This document shows, piece by piece, positions 28,744-38,241 of a DNA stretch of 64,000 bases (within the stretch, counting starts at the first letter, position 1; each line of letters opens with the position of its first letter). The stretch comes from Thioalkalivibrio paradoxus. GTDB lineage: Bacteria > Pseudomonadota > Gammaproteobacteria > Ectothiorhodospirales > Ectothiorhodospiraceae. Location: assembly GCA_011390565.1 (NCBI GenBank), contig JAABSC010000007.1, positions 1-64,000 on the forward strand, given 5' to 3'. The notes beneath the pieces are model-generated. The model was not told where the DNA came from. It saw only the letters and a list, made by a program, of their open reading frames with translations, and did not search any database. The position numbers and the translations under genes were made by a program.

Positions 28744-31226
28744 TTCAGGTCCAGCTTGCTCCGAATCTCCGCCATCTTGGCCATCTGTTCTTCGGTGCCG
28801 CTGGAACCGATTTCGTTCAACAGCGACAACGCCCCCTCGCGGTCACCCATTTCCGCAAAGGCCTCCGCGAGATTCAGCTTCATGCCAATTTCGGACGAAT
28901 CCACATCGGCGCTCGAAGCGTCGGGCTCAGGATTTCCCGCGGCGGACCCGCTGGAAGTGTCCCCGGCATCCGTGAAAACCAGCGAAGGCAGGTCGTCAGC
29001 ATCATCCCCGACGCCCTTCCCGGCGGCGTCGTCCACCGGCGTCGATTCGGTTCCGGACAACGGCTCCAGTTCCTCCGGGTTGAACTGCAGGAAGTTTTCG
29101 TCGCGCTTCACGCCCGGCGCTTGTTCGGCGTCGCCGTCGGGCTCTGGCGGGGTTGCCCCGAGCCCACCGAAATCGGAGGTGTCGAATTCCATCATGCCCG
29201 GATCCTTGGGCGGCTCCGATGACGAATCCTCCGAACTCGCGGCCGGCGCCGGCTCGCTTGCAGCGGGCTCGGAGGCGCCCGGTGCGGCCGGCGTCCCTTC
29301 CGAATCCACAGCCGCTTCCGCGTCGGGGGACGCAGACACCAGACTCTCCACTGCGGCGATCCGCTTCAGCCAATCGGCGTCTTCCGGACCGAGTTCAGCC
29401 CGAAGGGCCTCGGCCTGCTGCCGAACCGTGTCGGCGTCGTCATTGGCCCCATGCGCCTCCAGCAAACGCACGCGATAACCGAGACTGTCATGGCCCTCAT
29501 TGATGGCGTGCTCCAGAACGCTGATCGCCTGATCGTTCATTCCGTAGGCAAGATACAAATCCACATCGGCGAAGACATCCTCCTCGCCGCCCCCACCCAC
29601 GGAGACCGAGACTTCACCTTCGTCGGGATGGAGATCCCCGGAGGCAGGAGCCGTCTGTTCAGTGGATCCGGTCCGTCGCGCCCAGGCGCCGGACATCGCA
29701 GCCCCGGTCGCCGCGACGCCCGCAAGGGCGCCCGAACGCGCCTTGTCCGGCTGGACCTGCCTGGCGTCCTCGGCGCCCGAGTCGCCCCCACCCGCCGTGC
29801 CCAGCACGTTGGCCTGTCCTTCAACGACCTCCCGCTCGCGCGGCCGGCGGAAAAGAGCAAGCAGCAACAGGAGCAGCAGCAGGAGCAGGGTCGCCGCCAT
29901 GATCAGCAGCAGGGGGTCGGCCAGAATGCGCTGGTGCAGCGGCTGCCCCTCGAACGGTGCACCGCCGGCAGCAGGCGTCTGGCCCTGCAAATCCCGCATG
30001 CGCGCCTCCAGCCGGGCGAGTTCCGTGCTGACCACACTCAACAGCTGGTCGCGCTCGGCCAATTCGGTACGCAGACTGACCAACTCGTCCCGCAACGCAT
30101 CCGTGGCCGCCTGCTGCGAGAGCAGGGCCTCTTCCAGGATTTCCGGACTGGCCGCCGCAGGTGCGGAACCCTCATCCGAAACGTTCTCGGCCAGGATCTC
30201 GAGACGATCCTCCGGGATCCCTTCGGAGCCTTCCAGAGACTCGGCGAGACCCGGTTCTTCCAACGCACCGGGAACAGAGTCGTCGGACGCCTCGGGTCCG
30301 ACGGCGGGAACCTCGGGCTCGCTCTCGGCAACCGGCTCCGTTGCGGTCGGCGATTCTTCGGAGGGGGTTGCCGGTTCGGCGGAGGGTTCGGGCGGAATTT
30401 CTTGGGGAGGAGGCGGTGCTTCGGGTGATTCGGGGGGCGCTGGAGCCACGGTGGGCGGCGGCGCTGGCGGTGGTGAAGCCTGGGCTCGCCAGATCTCCGT
30501 CTGGCGCTGAACCTCCTGCCGGGCCACAACGGGGCTGCGCTGAGCCACCTCGGCCTCGGTCGGCAAAGTGAGCGTAACGTCGGCCCGCATCCGGTTGATG
30601 TTCTGCCCGATGAATCCATCCGGATTCGCTTCCAGGATCGCCAGCATGACCTGCTGATCGGTAACGCCGGTGTACCCCATTCCCCGCACGATGCCGAACA
30701 GGGTGTCCCCCCGGCTGACGCGATAGGCGCCCGTTCGCGGACGGTCCGCGGGAGCCGTCGCCGCAACGGGGGGCGCGGCCCGGACCGCATCGGGCGGCGG
30801 GGTGGCGGAGAGGACCGGCGGAGCGCTGCGCGCGGGTGCGAACGCGACCGGGGGATCGAGCAGCAGCGTGTACTCGCGCAGGGTACGACCACCGGACCAG
30901 CTGGCTTCCAGCAACAGACCGATGTAGGGCTCGCGCACGGGCCTCTGCGTGGTCAGGCGGGCCACGCGGCTGTTACCCGTGCCTTCGATCGTGATCACGA
31001 GATCCGGCGGTACTGCCCCCCGCGTGAGACCCACCCGGCGGTAGTCGTCTTCCGGCGCCACCCGGATGGTCAACGTGGGGTCTCCCACGCTGGAACCATC
31101 GACCGCGATCTCGGCATCCAGCGGCTGATTCAGGTAAGACCGTACCTCGATCTCGCCCAAACCGACACTCGCCAAGACCGGCAAGGCGAACCAGAACAAC
31201 CCCAAGGCAACCATGAATCTACGCAC
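28740..31226 (-). CDS. fimV: FimV/HubP-like polar hub protein
   Basis: 828 residues. Signal peptide (MRRFMVALGLFWFALPVLAS), FimV N-terminal domain (GEIEVRSYLNQPLDAEI), LysM domain (about 167-228; YRVSRGDTLFGI) for peptidoglycan binding, Pro/Glu-rich stretch, coiled coil, one membrane helix (about 440-460), then an acidic cytosolic region with the FimV C-terminal TPR-like domain. Such proteins organise the cell pole and type IV pili. The GTG at 31226 is chosen because AAGGAG lies seven bases before it; an ATG 18 bases upstream would put that site inside the gene. Confidence 0.9.
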   Translation of the reverse strand: MRRFMVALGLFWFALPVLASVGLGEIEVRSYLNQPLDAEIAVDGSSVGDPTLTIRVAPEDDYRRVGLTRGAVPPDLVITIEGTGNSRVARLTTQRPVREPYIGLLLEASWSGGRTLREYTLLLDPPVAFAPARSAPPVLSATPPPDAVRAAPPVAATAPADRPRTGAYRVSRGDTLFGIVRGMGYTGVTDQQVMLAILEANPDGFIGQNINRMRADVTLTLPTEAEVAQRSPVVARQEVQRQTEIWRAQASPPPAPPPTVAPAPPESPEAPPPPQEIPPEPSAEPATPSEESPTATEPVAESEPEVPAVGPEASDDSVPGALEEPGLAESLEGSEGIPEDRLEILAENVSDEGSAPAAASPEILEEALLSQQAATDALRDELVSLRTELAERDQLLSVVSTELARLEARMRDLQGQTPAAGGAPFEGQPLHQRILADPLLLIMAATLLLLLLLLLLALFRRPREREVVEGQANVLGTAGGGDSGAEDARQVQPDKARSGALAGVAATGAAMSGAWARRTGSTEQTAPASGDLHPDEGEVSVSVGGGGEEDVFADVDLYLAYGMNDQAISVLEHAINEGHDSLGYRVRLLEAHGANDDADTVRQQAEALRAELGPEDADWLKRIAAVESLVSASPDAEAAVDSEGTPAAPGASEPAASEPAPAASSEDSSSEPPKDPGMMEFDTSDFGGLGATPPEPDGDAEQAPGVKRDENFLQFNPEELEPLSGTESTPVDDAAGKGVGDDADDLPSLVFTDAGDTSSGSAAGNPEPDASSADVDSSEIGMKLNLAEAFAEMGDREGALSLLNEIGSSGTEEQMAKMAEIRSKLDLK

Positions 31227-31358
31227 GTGCCTTCTCCTTCCCATAAACCCGGCTCATCCCGAACGGTGCAACTGACATCTTAGTATCCCCGACTTCCAGG
31301 TTCACAAGGTTATCAGAGAGCCGTGCCAGCTCGTGAAAAAATTCATCCGGTCCGCGTC

Positions 31359-32384
31359 TCACAGATACTCGCGGCTCAACAGCTCGGCGATCTGAATGGT
31401 ATTCAGCGCTGCGCCCTTTCGGACATTGTCGGAAACCACCCACATGTTGAGCCCCCTTGGATGCGAGATATCCTCCCGGATGCGTCCAACGAAAACGCCG
31501 TCGCGGCCACTGGATTCGGTCACCGCCGTCGGATAGCCCCCGTCGCTCCGCGTGTCGAGAACTTCGACTCCGGGAGCCTGGGAAAGCAGCTTCCGCGCAG
31601 ATTCCGCAGTGATCTTGTCACGCGTTTCAATGTGCACCGCCTCGGAGTGGCCATAGAATACCGGAACACGAACCGTGGTGGGATTCACCATGATCGAGTC
31701 GTCTTCCAGGATCTTGCGGGTCTCCCAGACCATCTTCATCTCTTCCTTGGTATAGCCGTTTTCCATGAAAACGTCGATGTGAGGAAGCACATTGAACGCA
31801 ATCTGCTTCGGATACACCTTGCACTCGACCGGCTTGCCATTGAGGAGCGCCGCCGTCTGCCGGGCCAGCTCCTCGATCGCATCCTTACCCGTCCCTGACA
31901 CCGCCTGATACGTCGCCACGTTGATTCGCTCGATTCCGACGGCATCCTGGATCGGTTTCAGCGCGACCAGCATCTGGATGGTGGAGCAATTCGGGTTGGC
32001 GATGATCCCGCGGTTCGTGTACTGAGCCACCGCACCCGGATTCACTTCCGGGATCACGAGCGGGATGTCGTCGTCATAGCGAAACTGGGAGGTGTTGTCG
32101 ATGACGACACAGCCGGCCGCAGCCGCCCGGGGCGCATACTCGGCGGACACCGAGGCTCCCGGCGAAAACAACCCGATCTGGACCTTGCCGAAATCGAACT
32201 CGGCGAGGTCCTCGACGATCAGCTCGCGGCGTCCGAACGACACGGTCTTGCCGGCGGACCGCTCACTCGCCAGTGCGTGGACGTTCCCGACCGGGAAGCC
32301 GCGCTCCGCGAGGATGGACAGCATGGTTTCCCCAACGGCGCCCGTGGCCCCGACGACGGCTACATCGAATTTCCTGTCACTCAT
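31359..32384 (-). CDS. asd: Aspartate-semialdehyde dehydrogenase
   Basis: Reduces aspartyl phosphate to the semialdehyde for lysine, threonine, methionine and diaminopimelate. 341 residues; NADP loop GATGAVGE, catalytic Cys133 in NPNCST, and the conserved RVPVFYGHSEAVHIE. Located between leuB and fimV as in Pseudomonas. Confidence 0.96.
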   Translation of the reverse strand: MSDRKFDVAVVGATGAVGETMLSILAERGFPVGNVHALASERSAGKTVSFGRRELIVEDLAEFDFGKVQIGLFSPGASVSAEYAPRAAAAGCVVIDNTSQFRYDDDIPLVIPEVNPGAVAQYTNRGIIANPNCSTIQMLVALKPIQDAVGIERINVATYQAVSGTGKDAIEELARQTAALLNGKPVECKVYPKQIAFNVLPHIDVFMENGYTKEEMKMVWETRKILEDDSIMVNPTTVRVPVFYGHSEAVHIETRDKITAESARKLLSQAPGVEVLDTRSDGGYPTAVTESSGRDGVFVGRIREDISHPRGLNMWVVSDNVRKGAALNTIQIAELLSREYL

Positions 32385-32402
32385 GTTCTCGTTTTCCCAG
32401 GC

Positions 32403-33485
32403 TCAAGCGTTATCCGTACTCAGTGCCGCGACCAGCGCATCCCCCATGGCCGCGGTCCCCACCTGCGTGCACCCTTCGGAAACGATATCCGCGGTGCGCA
32501 ACCCGTCATCCAGCACCCGGCCCACCGCCGCCTCGATGCGGCGCGCCGCGGATTCGTGTCCAAGGCTGTGCCGGAGCAGCATCGCGACCGAGAGCACCGT
32601 GGCGATCGGGTTGGCCTTGTCCTGCCCCGCGATATCGGGCGCCGATCCGTGAATGGGCTCATAAAGACCCGCCTTCTCCGCGTTGAGAGAGGCGGAGGGC
32701 AGCATCCCGATGGAGCCCGTGAGCATGGCCGCCTCGTCGGAGAGAATGTCCCCGAAGATGTTTCCGGTGACCATCACGTCGAACTGTTTCGGCGCACGCA
32801 CGAGCTGCATCGCGGCATTGTCGACGTACATGTGGGATAGCTCCACCTCCGGGTAGTCGCGCCCGACCCGGACCACCACTTCGCGCCAGAGCTCCGAGAC
32901 CTCGAGCACGTTGGCCTTGTCGACGGAGCAGAGGCGCCGCCCCCGCTGCATCGCCGCCTCGAACCCGACTCGGGCGATCCGCTCGATCTCGGACTCGCTG
33001 TAGATGGCGGTGTTGAATCCGACGCGCTCGCCTTCGCGCTCCTCGATGCCCCGCGGCTGCCCGAAATAGATGTCCCCGGTGAGCTCGCGCACGATCAGCA
33101 GATCGAGTCCGGCGACGATTTCGGGCCGCAGCGTCGACGCCGCGGCCAACTGCGGATACAGAATCGCCGGCCGCAGGTTCGCGAACAGTCCCAGGTCGGA
33201 ACGGATGCCGAGCAGACCGCGCTCGGGGCGCATGGGGCGCTCCAGAGCTTCGTACTGCGGACCACCCACCGCGCCCAGCAGAATGGCGTCCGCCTCGCGC
33301 GCCATCTCGCGGGTCGTCTCGGGGTAGGGGTGCCCGGCGGCATCGTAGGCGGCACCACCGATCAGCCCTTCGTCGATCTCCAGCTCGAGCCCGTCCAGCT
33401 CCGCGACGCGGTCGAGGACCTTCAGGGCCTCATTGACGATCTCCGGGCCGATTCCGTCACCCGGCAACACCAGAATCCTTTGCAC
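32403..33485 (-). CDS. leuB: 3-isopropylmalate dehydrogenase
   Basis: Third committed step of leucine synthesis. 360 residues; [11 protein letters not shown], substrate-binding [21 protein letters not shown], and [10 protein letters not shown] with GSAPDIAGQ. Start is a GTG with AAGGAG eight bases upstream; it yields the standard N terminus ([11 protein letters not shown]). Follows leuD by 46 bases. Confidence 0.95.
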   Translation of the reverse strand: MQRILVLPGDGIGPEIVNEALKVLDRVAELDGLELEIDEGLIGGAAYDAAGHPYPETTREMAREADAILLGAVGGPQYEALERPMRPERGLLGIRSDLGLFANLRPAILYPQLAAASTLRPEIVAGLDLLIVRELTGDIYFGQPRGIEEREGERVGFNTAIYSESEIERIARVGFEAAMQRGRRLCSVDKANVLEVSELWREVVVRVGRDYPEVELSHMYVDNAAMQLVRAPKQFDVMVTGNIFGDILSDEAAMLTGSIGMLPSASLNAEKAGLYEPIHGSAPDIAGQDKANPIATVLSVAMLLRHSLGHESAARRIEAAVGRVLDDGLRTADIVSEGCTQVGTAAMGDALVAALSTDNA

Positions 33486-33531
33486 CTCGCGTGCTCCTTT
33501 CGTGGTCTTCCGAACGCCGCGCTCGGTCACT

Positions 33532-34173
33532 TCACCCTTGCAGCAACCACGGCGCTTCACGCCGCCGGCGTGCCTCGTAGGCCCGTATTGTATCTGCATG
33601 CTGAAGCGTCAGGGCGATGTCGTCCAGGCCCTCGAGCAGTCTGCGACGACGGTCGGAGTCGACCTCGAATCGATATTCCGGCCCGTCAGGTACCCGGACC
33701 TTCTGCGACTGCAGGTCCACCTCGATTTCAAGGCCCGGCTCCGCGCTCACCCGTTGGAAAAGATCGTCGACCTCTTCTTCTTCCAAAACAACAGGAAGAA
33801 GGCCATTCTTGAAGCTGTTATTGAAAAATATATCAGCGAAAGACGGCGCGATCACGGCGCGGAAACCGAAGTCATCCAAAGCCCAGACCGCATGCTCCCG
33901 CGAAGAACCGCATCCGAAGTTCTTGCGCGCCAGCAGGATCGTGGCCTGATCGAACGGAGGCTGGTTGAGCACGAAATCCGGATTCCTGCGCCGGACACGG
34001 TTGTCGGTGTCCGGCTCGCCGGGATCCAGATAACGCCAGTCGTCGAACGCGTTCGGCCCGAAACCCGTGCGCTTGATGGACTTCAGGTACTGCTTCGGAA
34101 TGATCGCGTCGGTATCCACGTTGGCGCGGTCCAGCGGAGCGGCCACGCCCTTGTGCACGGTGAATGCCTGCAT
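33532..34173 (-). CDS. leuD: 3-isopropylmalate dehydratase small subunit
   Basis: Partner of LeuC in isomerising isopropylmalate. 213 residues with [13 protein letters not shown] and the swivelling-domain motif [14 protein letters not shown]. Three bases after leuC. Confidence 0.96.
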   Translation of the reverse strand: MQAFTVHKGVAAPLDRANVDTDAIIPKQYLKSIKRTGFGPNAFDDWRYLDPGEPDTDNRVRRRNPDFVLNQPPFDQATILLARKNFGCGSSREHAVWALDDFGFRAVIAPSFADIFFNNSFKNGLLPVVLEEEEVDDLFQRVSAEPGLEIEVDLQSQKVRVPDGPEYRFEVDSDRRRRLLEGLDDIALTLQHADTIRAYEARRRREAPWLLQG

Positions 34174-34176
34174 GAT

Positions 34177-35586
34177 TCAGCCCTCCAACTGTGCGGGTTC
34201 GATGAAATGACCCGCCACGGCGGCGGCGGCCGCGAGTGCCGGGCTCACCAGGTGCGTGCGCCCGCCCTGTCCCTGGCGGCCCTCGAAATTGCGGTTCGAG
34301 GTCGATGCGCAGCGCTCACCGGGTTCCAGCCGATCGGCGTTCATCGCCAGGCACATGGAACAACCCGGCTCGCGCCATTCGAAACCGGCATCGAGGAACA
34401 CGCGATCCAGCCCCTCCGCTTCGGCTTGCTGCTTCACCAGTCCCGACCCTGGAACGACCATGGCCAGCTTGATGTTCTCCGCCTTGCGTCGCCCTCGCAC
34501 CACGGCCGCCGCCGCGCGCAGATCCTCGATGCGGGAATTGGTGCAGGAACCGATGAACACCTTGTCGGGACGGATCTCGGTGATCGGAGTGCCCGCTTCG
34601 AGGCCCATGTACCGCAGCGCCTTGCGCATGCCCTCGGCCCGCACCGGATCCGTCTCCTTTTCCGGGTCGGGCACATGGCCAGACAGCGCCACGACCATTT
34701 CCGGCGAAGTGCCCCAGCTGACCTGTGGCTCGATTGCGCCCGCATCGAGTTCGACGACCTTGTCGAAAGGCGCGTCTGGATCGCTGACCAGTGTCCGCCA
34801 CGATCCGGCCGCCTGTTCGAACAGGGCGCCCACCGGCGCCTGAGGACGGCCTCGAACATATTCGATGGTCTTTTCATCCACCGCGACCATGCCCGCCCGC
34901 GCGCCGGCTTCGATCGCCATGTTGCATACGGTCATGCGCCCCTCGATCGACAGACCACGAATCGCCGAGCCACCGAACTCGATCGCATACCCGTTGCCGC
35001 CGGCGGTGCCGATCCGACCGATGATGGCGAGAACCACATCCTTGGCGGTCACGCCGGGGCGCAGGTCGCCTTCGACCTTCACCAGCATGCTCTTCGACTT
35101 CTTCTGCCAGAGGCACTGGGTGGCAAGCACATGCTCGACCTCCGAGGTCCCGATTCCGAACGCGAGCGCGCCCAACGCCCCGTGCGTGGACGTATGCGAA
35201 TCGCCGCAGACGACCGTCATGCCGGGCAGAGTGGCTCCCTGCTCCGGACCGATGACGTGGACGATGCCCTGGCGCAGATCGCGCATCGGAAAGAACTTCA
35301 GGCCGAATTCGTCGACGTTGTGTTCCAGGGTTTCGACCTGCGTGCGGGATACCGGATCCGCGATACCGGCCGCCCGGTTCTGGGTGGGCACGTTATGGTC
35401 GGGCACCGCCAGCACCGAATCCCCCCGCCAGGGCGTGCGTCCGGCCAGGCGAAGCCCCTCGAAGGCCTGGGGCGAAGTCACCTCGTGCACGAGGTGACGG
35501 TCGATGTACAGCAACGCCGTACCGTCGTCTTCCTCGAACACGACATGGGCCTGCCAAAGTTTGTCGTACAACGTCTGACCGGACAT
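34177..35586 (-). CDS. leuC: 3-isopropylmalate dehydratase large subunit
   Basis: 469 residues of the aconitase family; [4Fe-4S] cysteines are visible in IGSCTNSR and in CSMCLAMN, and [12 protein letters not shown] is present. First of a leuCDB run. Confidence 0.96.
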   Translation of the reverse strand: MSGQTLYDKLWQAHVVFEEDDGTALLYIDRHLVHEVTSPQAFEGLRLAGRTPWRGDSVLAVPDHNVPTQNRAAGIADPVSRTQVETLEHNVDEFGLKFFPMRDLRQGIVHVIGPEQGATLPGMTVVCGDSHTSTHGALGALAFGIGTSEVEHVLATQCLWQKKSKSMLVKVEGDLRPGVTAKDVVLAIIGRIGTAGGNGYAIEFGGSAIRGLSIEGRMTVCNMAIEAGARAGMVAVDEKTIEYVRGRPQAPVGALFEQAAGSWRTLVSDPDAPFDKVVELDAGAIEPQVSWGTSPEMVVALSGHVPDPEKETDPVRAEGMRKALRYMGLEAGTPITEIRPDKVFIGSCTNSRIEDLRAAAAVVRGRRKAENIKLAMVVPGSGLVKQQAEAEGLDRVFLDAGFEWREPGCSMCLAMNADRLEPGERCASTSNRNFEGRQGQGGRTHLVSPALAAAAAVAGHFIEPAQLEG

Positions 35587-35692
35587 GTGCCCTCCAGCGA
35601 CCAGGAAACGGTGAATGATAACGCGACCCGCGTTCGCTTTGCGGCCGACGGGAACGGGAAGCGACCCCGAAGCCGCTCCCGATGTGGATGGC

Positions 35693-37402
35693 TCAGGATG
35701 CGGCGACGTGCACCGCTTCGTCCGCCGGACGCAGATCCCGCGCGATCGCCGCCCGCGAAAGCGCGGTCAACACGGCCTGTACCGCGGCACCCGCGCTGTC
35801 CTCCGCGATCGCGGCACCCGTGATCCGGACTCCGTTAACGACCAGAGCGACCGCGGCCAGCGCCCGGGAACCCGTGCTGTGCTCCAGCGCATGCTCGTCG
35901 AATTCGACCACCTCGATCGTCGCACCGAACCGCCGCTGCAATGCGCTGATCAGCGCAGCCACGACACCGTCGCCCCGGGCGGTCAGGCGCTGGACCACGC
36001 CGTCCCGTGTCAACTGCACGTCGATCTCGACCTGAGTACCCTGCCGGTTCAGGCGATACCCGCTCAGCTGCCATTCGGCCGGCGCATCCAGGTAGATCCG
36101 CTCGAACAACGCCCGCACGGTGCGCGAGTTCACCTCGGCGCCGGTCGCTTCGGCTTCGGCCTGGACGGCCCGCGCGAAATCCACGGCCATCCAGCGTGGC
36201 ACCGTGATGCCGTGGTCGCGTTCCAGCACGTGCACCACGCCGCCCTTTCCCGATTGGCTGTTGATGCGCACCACCGCTTCGTAGCGCCGACCCAGGTCGC
36301 GCGGATCGATCGGCAGATACGGGACCTGCCAGGGACCGCCGACCTTCTGGTAATGGGCCATTCCCTTGCGGATCGCGTCCTGGTGACTGCCGGAAAAAGC
36401 GGTATAGACCAGTTCCCCGGCCCAGGGATGACGGGGGTGTACGGGCAATCCGGTGCATGCCCGGTAGACCGCCTCGATATCCGCGATGCCGGACAGATCC
36501 ACGGTGGGGTCCACACCCTGTGAATACAGGTTCATCGCCAGGGTGACGAGATCCATGTTGCCCGTGCGTTCGCCGTTTCCGAACAAGGTCCCTTCCAGGC
36601 GGTCCGCGCCGGCCAGCAACCCCAACTCAGCCGCCGCCACGCCGGTCCCGCGGTCGTTGTGGGTGTGCAAGGACAGGACGAAATGGTCGCGCATCGCCAC
36701 GTGATCGCAGAACCACTCGACCTGATCGGCGAACACGTTGGGAAGGGTCATCTCCACGGTGGCCGGCAGGTTGATGATTACCTGCTGCCCCTGGTCCGGG
36801 CGCCAGATCGCGTTCACTGCGTCGACCACCTCGACCGCGTAATCGGGTTCGGTCGCCGAGTAACTTTCCGGGGAGTACTGGAAGGTCCACTGCGTGTCCG
36901 GGTATTCGGCGGCGATGTCGCGCACCCAGCGCGCACCGTTCTCGGCAATCCCGCGCACGCCGGCGCGGTCCAGACCGAAAACCTGTTCCCGTTGCGCCGG
37001 GTTGGTCGAGTTGTATACGTGCACGATCGCCCGCGGCACGCCCTGCAGGGATTCGAACGTACGGCGAATCAGATCCTCGCGTGCCTGGGTCAGCACCTGA
37101 ATGGTCACGTGGTCCGGAATCCGGTGCTCTTCGATCAGGCGGCGGGTGAACTCGAAATCCGTCTGCGAAGCCGAGGGGAAGCCCACTTCGACCTCAGTCA
37201 ACCCGATTCCCACCAGCAGATCGAAAAAATGCAGCTTCTGCGCCACCGACATCGGGCGCTCCAGTGCCTGGTTGCCATCACGCAGATCGACGCTGGCCAG
37301 AAGCGGAGCCCGCTCGATCCGGCGGCTCGGCCAACGCCGGTCGGGCTTGGCGATCATGGGGGCGGGAGCATACTTGCGATGATCGAATCGGTTCGGTTCC
37401 AT
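35693..37402 (-). CDS. leuA: 2-isopropylmalate synthase
   Basis: Condenses 2-oxoisovalerate with acetyl-CoA, the entry to leucine. 569 residues: the long class with catalytic TIM barrel (about 30-310; [17 protein letters not shown] for divalent metal) and a C-terminal leucine-binding regulatory domain (about 440-560). Divergent from an Lrp-type regulator, with AT-rich DNA and inverted CGCAATT/AATTGCG sites between them, suggesting direct control by it. Confidence 0.95.
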   Translation of the reverse strand: MEPNRFDHRKYAPAPMIAKPDRRWPSRRIERAPLLASVDLRDGNQALERPMSVAQKLHFFDLLVGIGLTEVEVGFPSASQTDFEFTRRLIEEHRIPDHVTIQVLTQAREDLIRRTFESLQGVPRAIVHVYNSTNPAQREQVFGLDRAGVRGIAENGARWVRDIAAEYPDTQWTFQYSPESYSATEPDYAVEVVDAVNAIWRPDQGQQVIINLPATVEMTLPNVFADQVEWFCDHVAMRDHFVLSLHTHNDRGTGVAAAELGLLAGADRLEGTLFGNGERTGNMDLVTLAMNLYSQGVDPTVDLSGIADIEAVYRACTGLPVHPRHPWAGELVYTAFSGSHQDAIRKGMAHYQKVGGPWQVPYLPIDPRDLGRRYEAVVRINSQSGKGGVVHVLERDHGITVPRWMAVDFARAVQAEAEATGAEVNSRTVRALFERIYLDAPAEWQLSGYRLNRQGTQVEIDVQLTRDGVVQRLTARGDGVVAALISALQRRFGATIEVVEFDEHALEHSTGSRALAAVALVVNGVRITGAAIAEDSAGAAVQAVLTALSRAAIARDLRPADEAVHVAAS

Positions 37403-37492
37403 GGATCTTCCTCATTCATTCCGGTTCGTGGCGTCCCGGGACCGAACCCGAGCCCGCCATCCGTCTCGGGAACCATGATATTCGAATTCATG

Positions 37493-37547
37493 CGCAATTT
37501 TTCGCCTAAAATAACGGGCTGGAAGTCTGTTCTGCCATATAATTGCG
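37493..37547. promoter_or_regulatory. leuA/lrp divergent regulatory region
   Basis: CGCAATT at 37493-37499 and its inverse AATTGCG at 37541-37547 flank the middle of an AT-rich gap. A perfect TATAAT at 37538-37543 is the likely -10 of the Lrp gene, though no good -35 is seen. The arms are 41 bases apart, about four helical turns, a spacing that suits wrapping by an Lrp octamer. Confidence 0.45.
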
Positions 37548-37575
37548 TAATTCCTTACTTCATGAGCATTTCCCG

Positions 37576-38079
37576 ATGACCTCAACCCTGCACTCCAAAC
37601 TGCACCCCCTGGACCGCACCGACCGGCGCATCCTCGAGGTGCTGCAACACGATGCGGGCCTGTCCAACCAGGAACTCGCGGAAAAGGTCGGACTGAGTCC
37701 ATCGCCGTGTCTGCGCCGGGTGCGCGCACTGGAGGAAGCGGGGATCATCCTGGGACGGGTGGCGCTGCTGGAACGCAAGCGGCTGGGACTCGAGATCACG
37801 GCCCTCATCCAGATCGGCATGGACCGGCATACCCCCGAACGCTTCGCGGCGTTCGAAGACGCCGTCGCCGCGTATCCGGAAGTGCAGCACTGCTTCCTGA
37901 TCACCGGCCAGGCCGCCGATTACCTGCTGCAGGTCGTGGTGCCCGACATGGACGCCTACCAGGATTTCCTGCTGCGCCGGATCACCCGTCTCGAGGGCGT
38001 GAGCAGCGTACACACCAGCTTCGTGCTGCGCCGCGTCGTCGACCGCACCGCGCTGCCGCTGAATTATCTGAGAACGTGA
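37576..38079 (+). CDS. Lrp/AsnC family regulator
   Basis: 167 residues: N-terminal winged helix (about 10-65; LDRTDRRILEVLQHDAGLSNQELAEKVGLSPSPCLRRVR pattern) and a C-terminal RAM ligand-binding domain (about 75-150). Very close in pattern to Lrp. Divergent from leuA, so likely controls leucine synthesis and itself. The ATG at 37576 has only a weak ribosome site, but it gives a normal N terminus. Confidence 0.92.
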   Translation: MTSTLHSKLHPLDRTDRRILEVLQHDAGLSNQELAEKVGLSPSPCLRRVRALEEAGIILGRVALLERKRLGLEITALIQIGMDRHTPERFAAFEDAVAAYPEVQHCFLITGQAADYLLQVVVPDMDAYQDFLLRRITRLEGVSSVHTSFVLRRVVDRTALPLNYLRT

Positions 38080-38099
38080 GGACGGAAACGGACCAGCGC

Positions 38100-38207
38100 G
38101 GGCGGAGCCTGGTCATCCGTTGGCGGGACGCCGTGAATACATCCTTGTAGGCTTGACGGCAGCATCCCTGCTGCCGACACCCGCCAACGGATGACCAGGC
38201 TCCGCCC
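38100..38207. repeat. 108-bp inverted-repeat element
   Basis: Two perfect 28-base arms (38100-38127 and 38180-38207; tips GGGCGGAGCC and GGCTCCGCCC) enclose 52 bases that contain a further hairpin, GGCAGC-ATCCCT-GCTGCC. It lies between converging genes. It codes for nothing, and could be a small non-autonomous mobile element or a REP-type repeat; it may also act as a two-way terminator. Confidence 0.85.
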
Positions 38208-38241
38208 TACCCCTTGCTCCAGTAAGCCGAGCGGAAACCGG

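Noticed and set aside
33433..35823. A 796-codon rightward frame opposite leuD and leuC
   Set aside because: It is the antisense shadow of leuB/leuD/leuC, whose products have all family motifs; GC-rich codon bias makes such open frames common.
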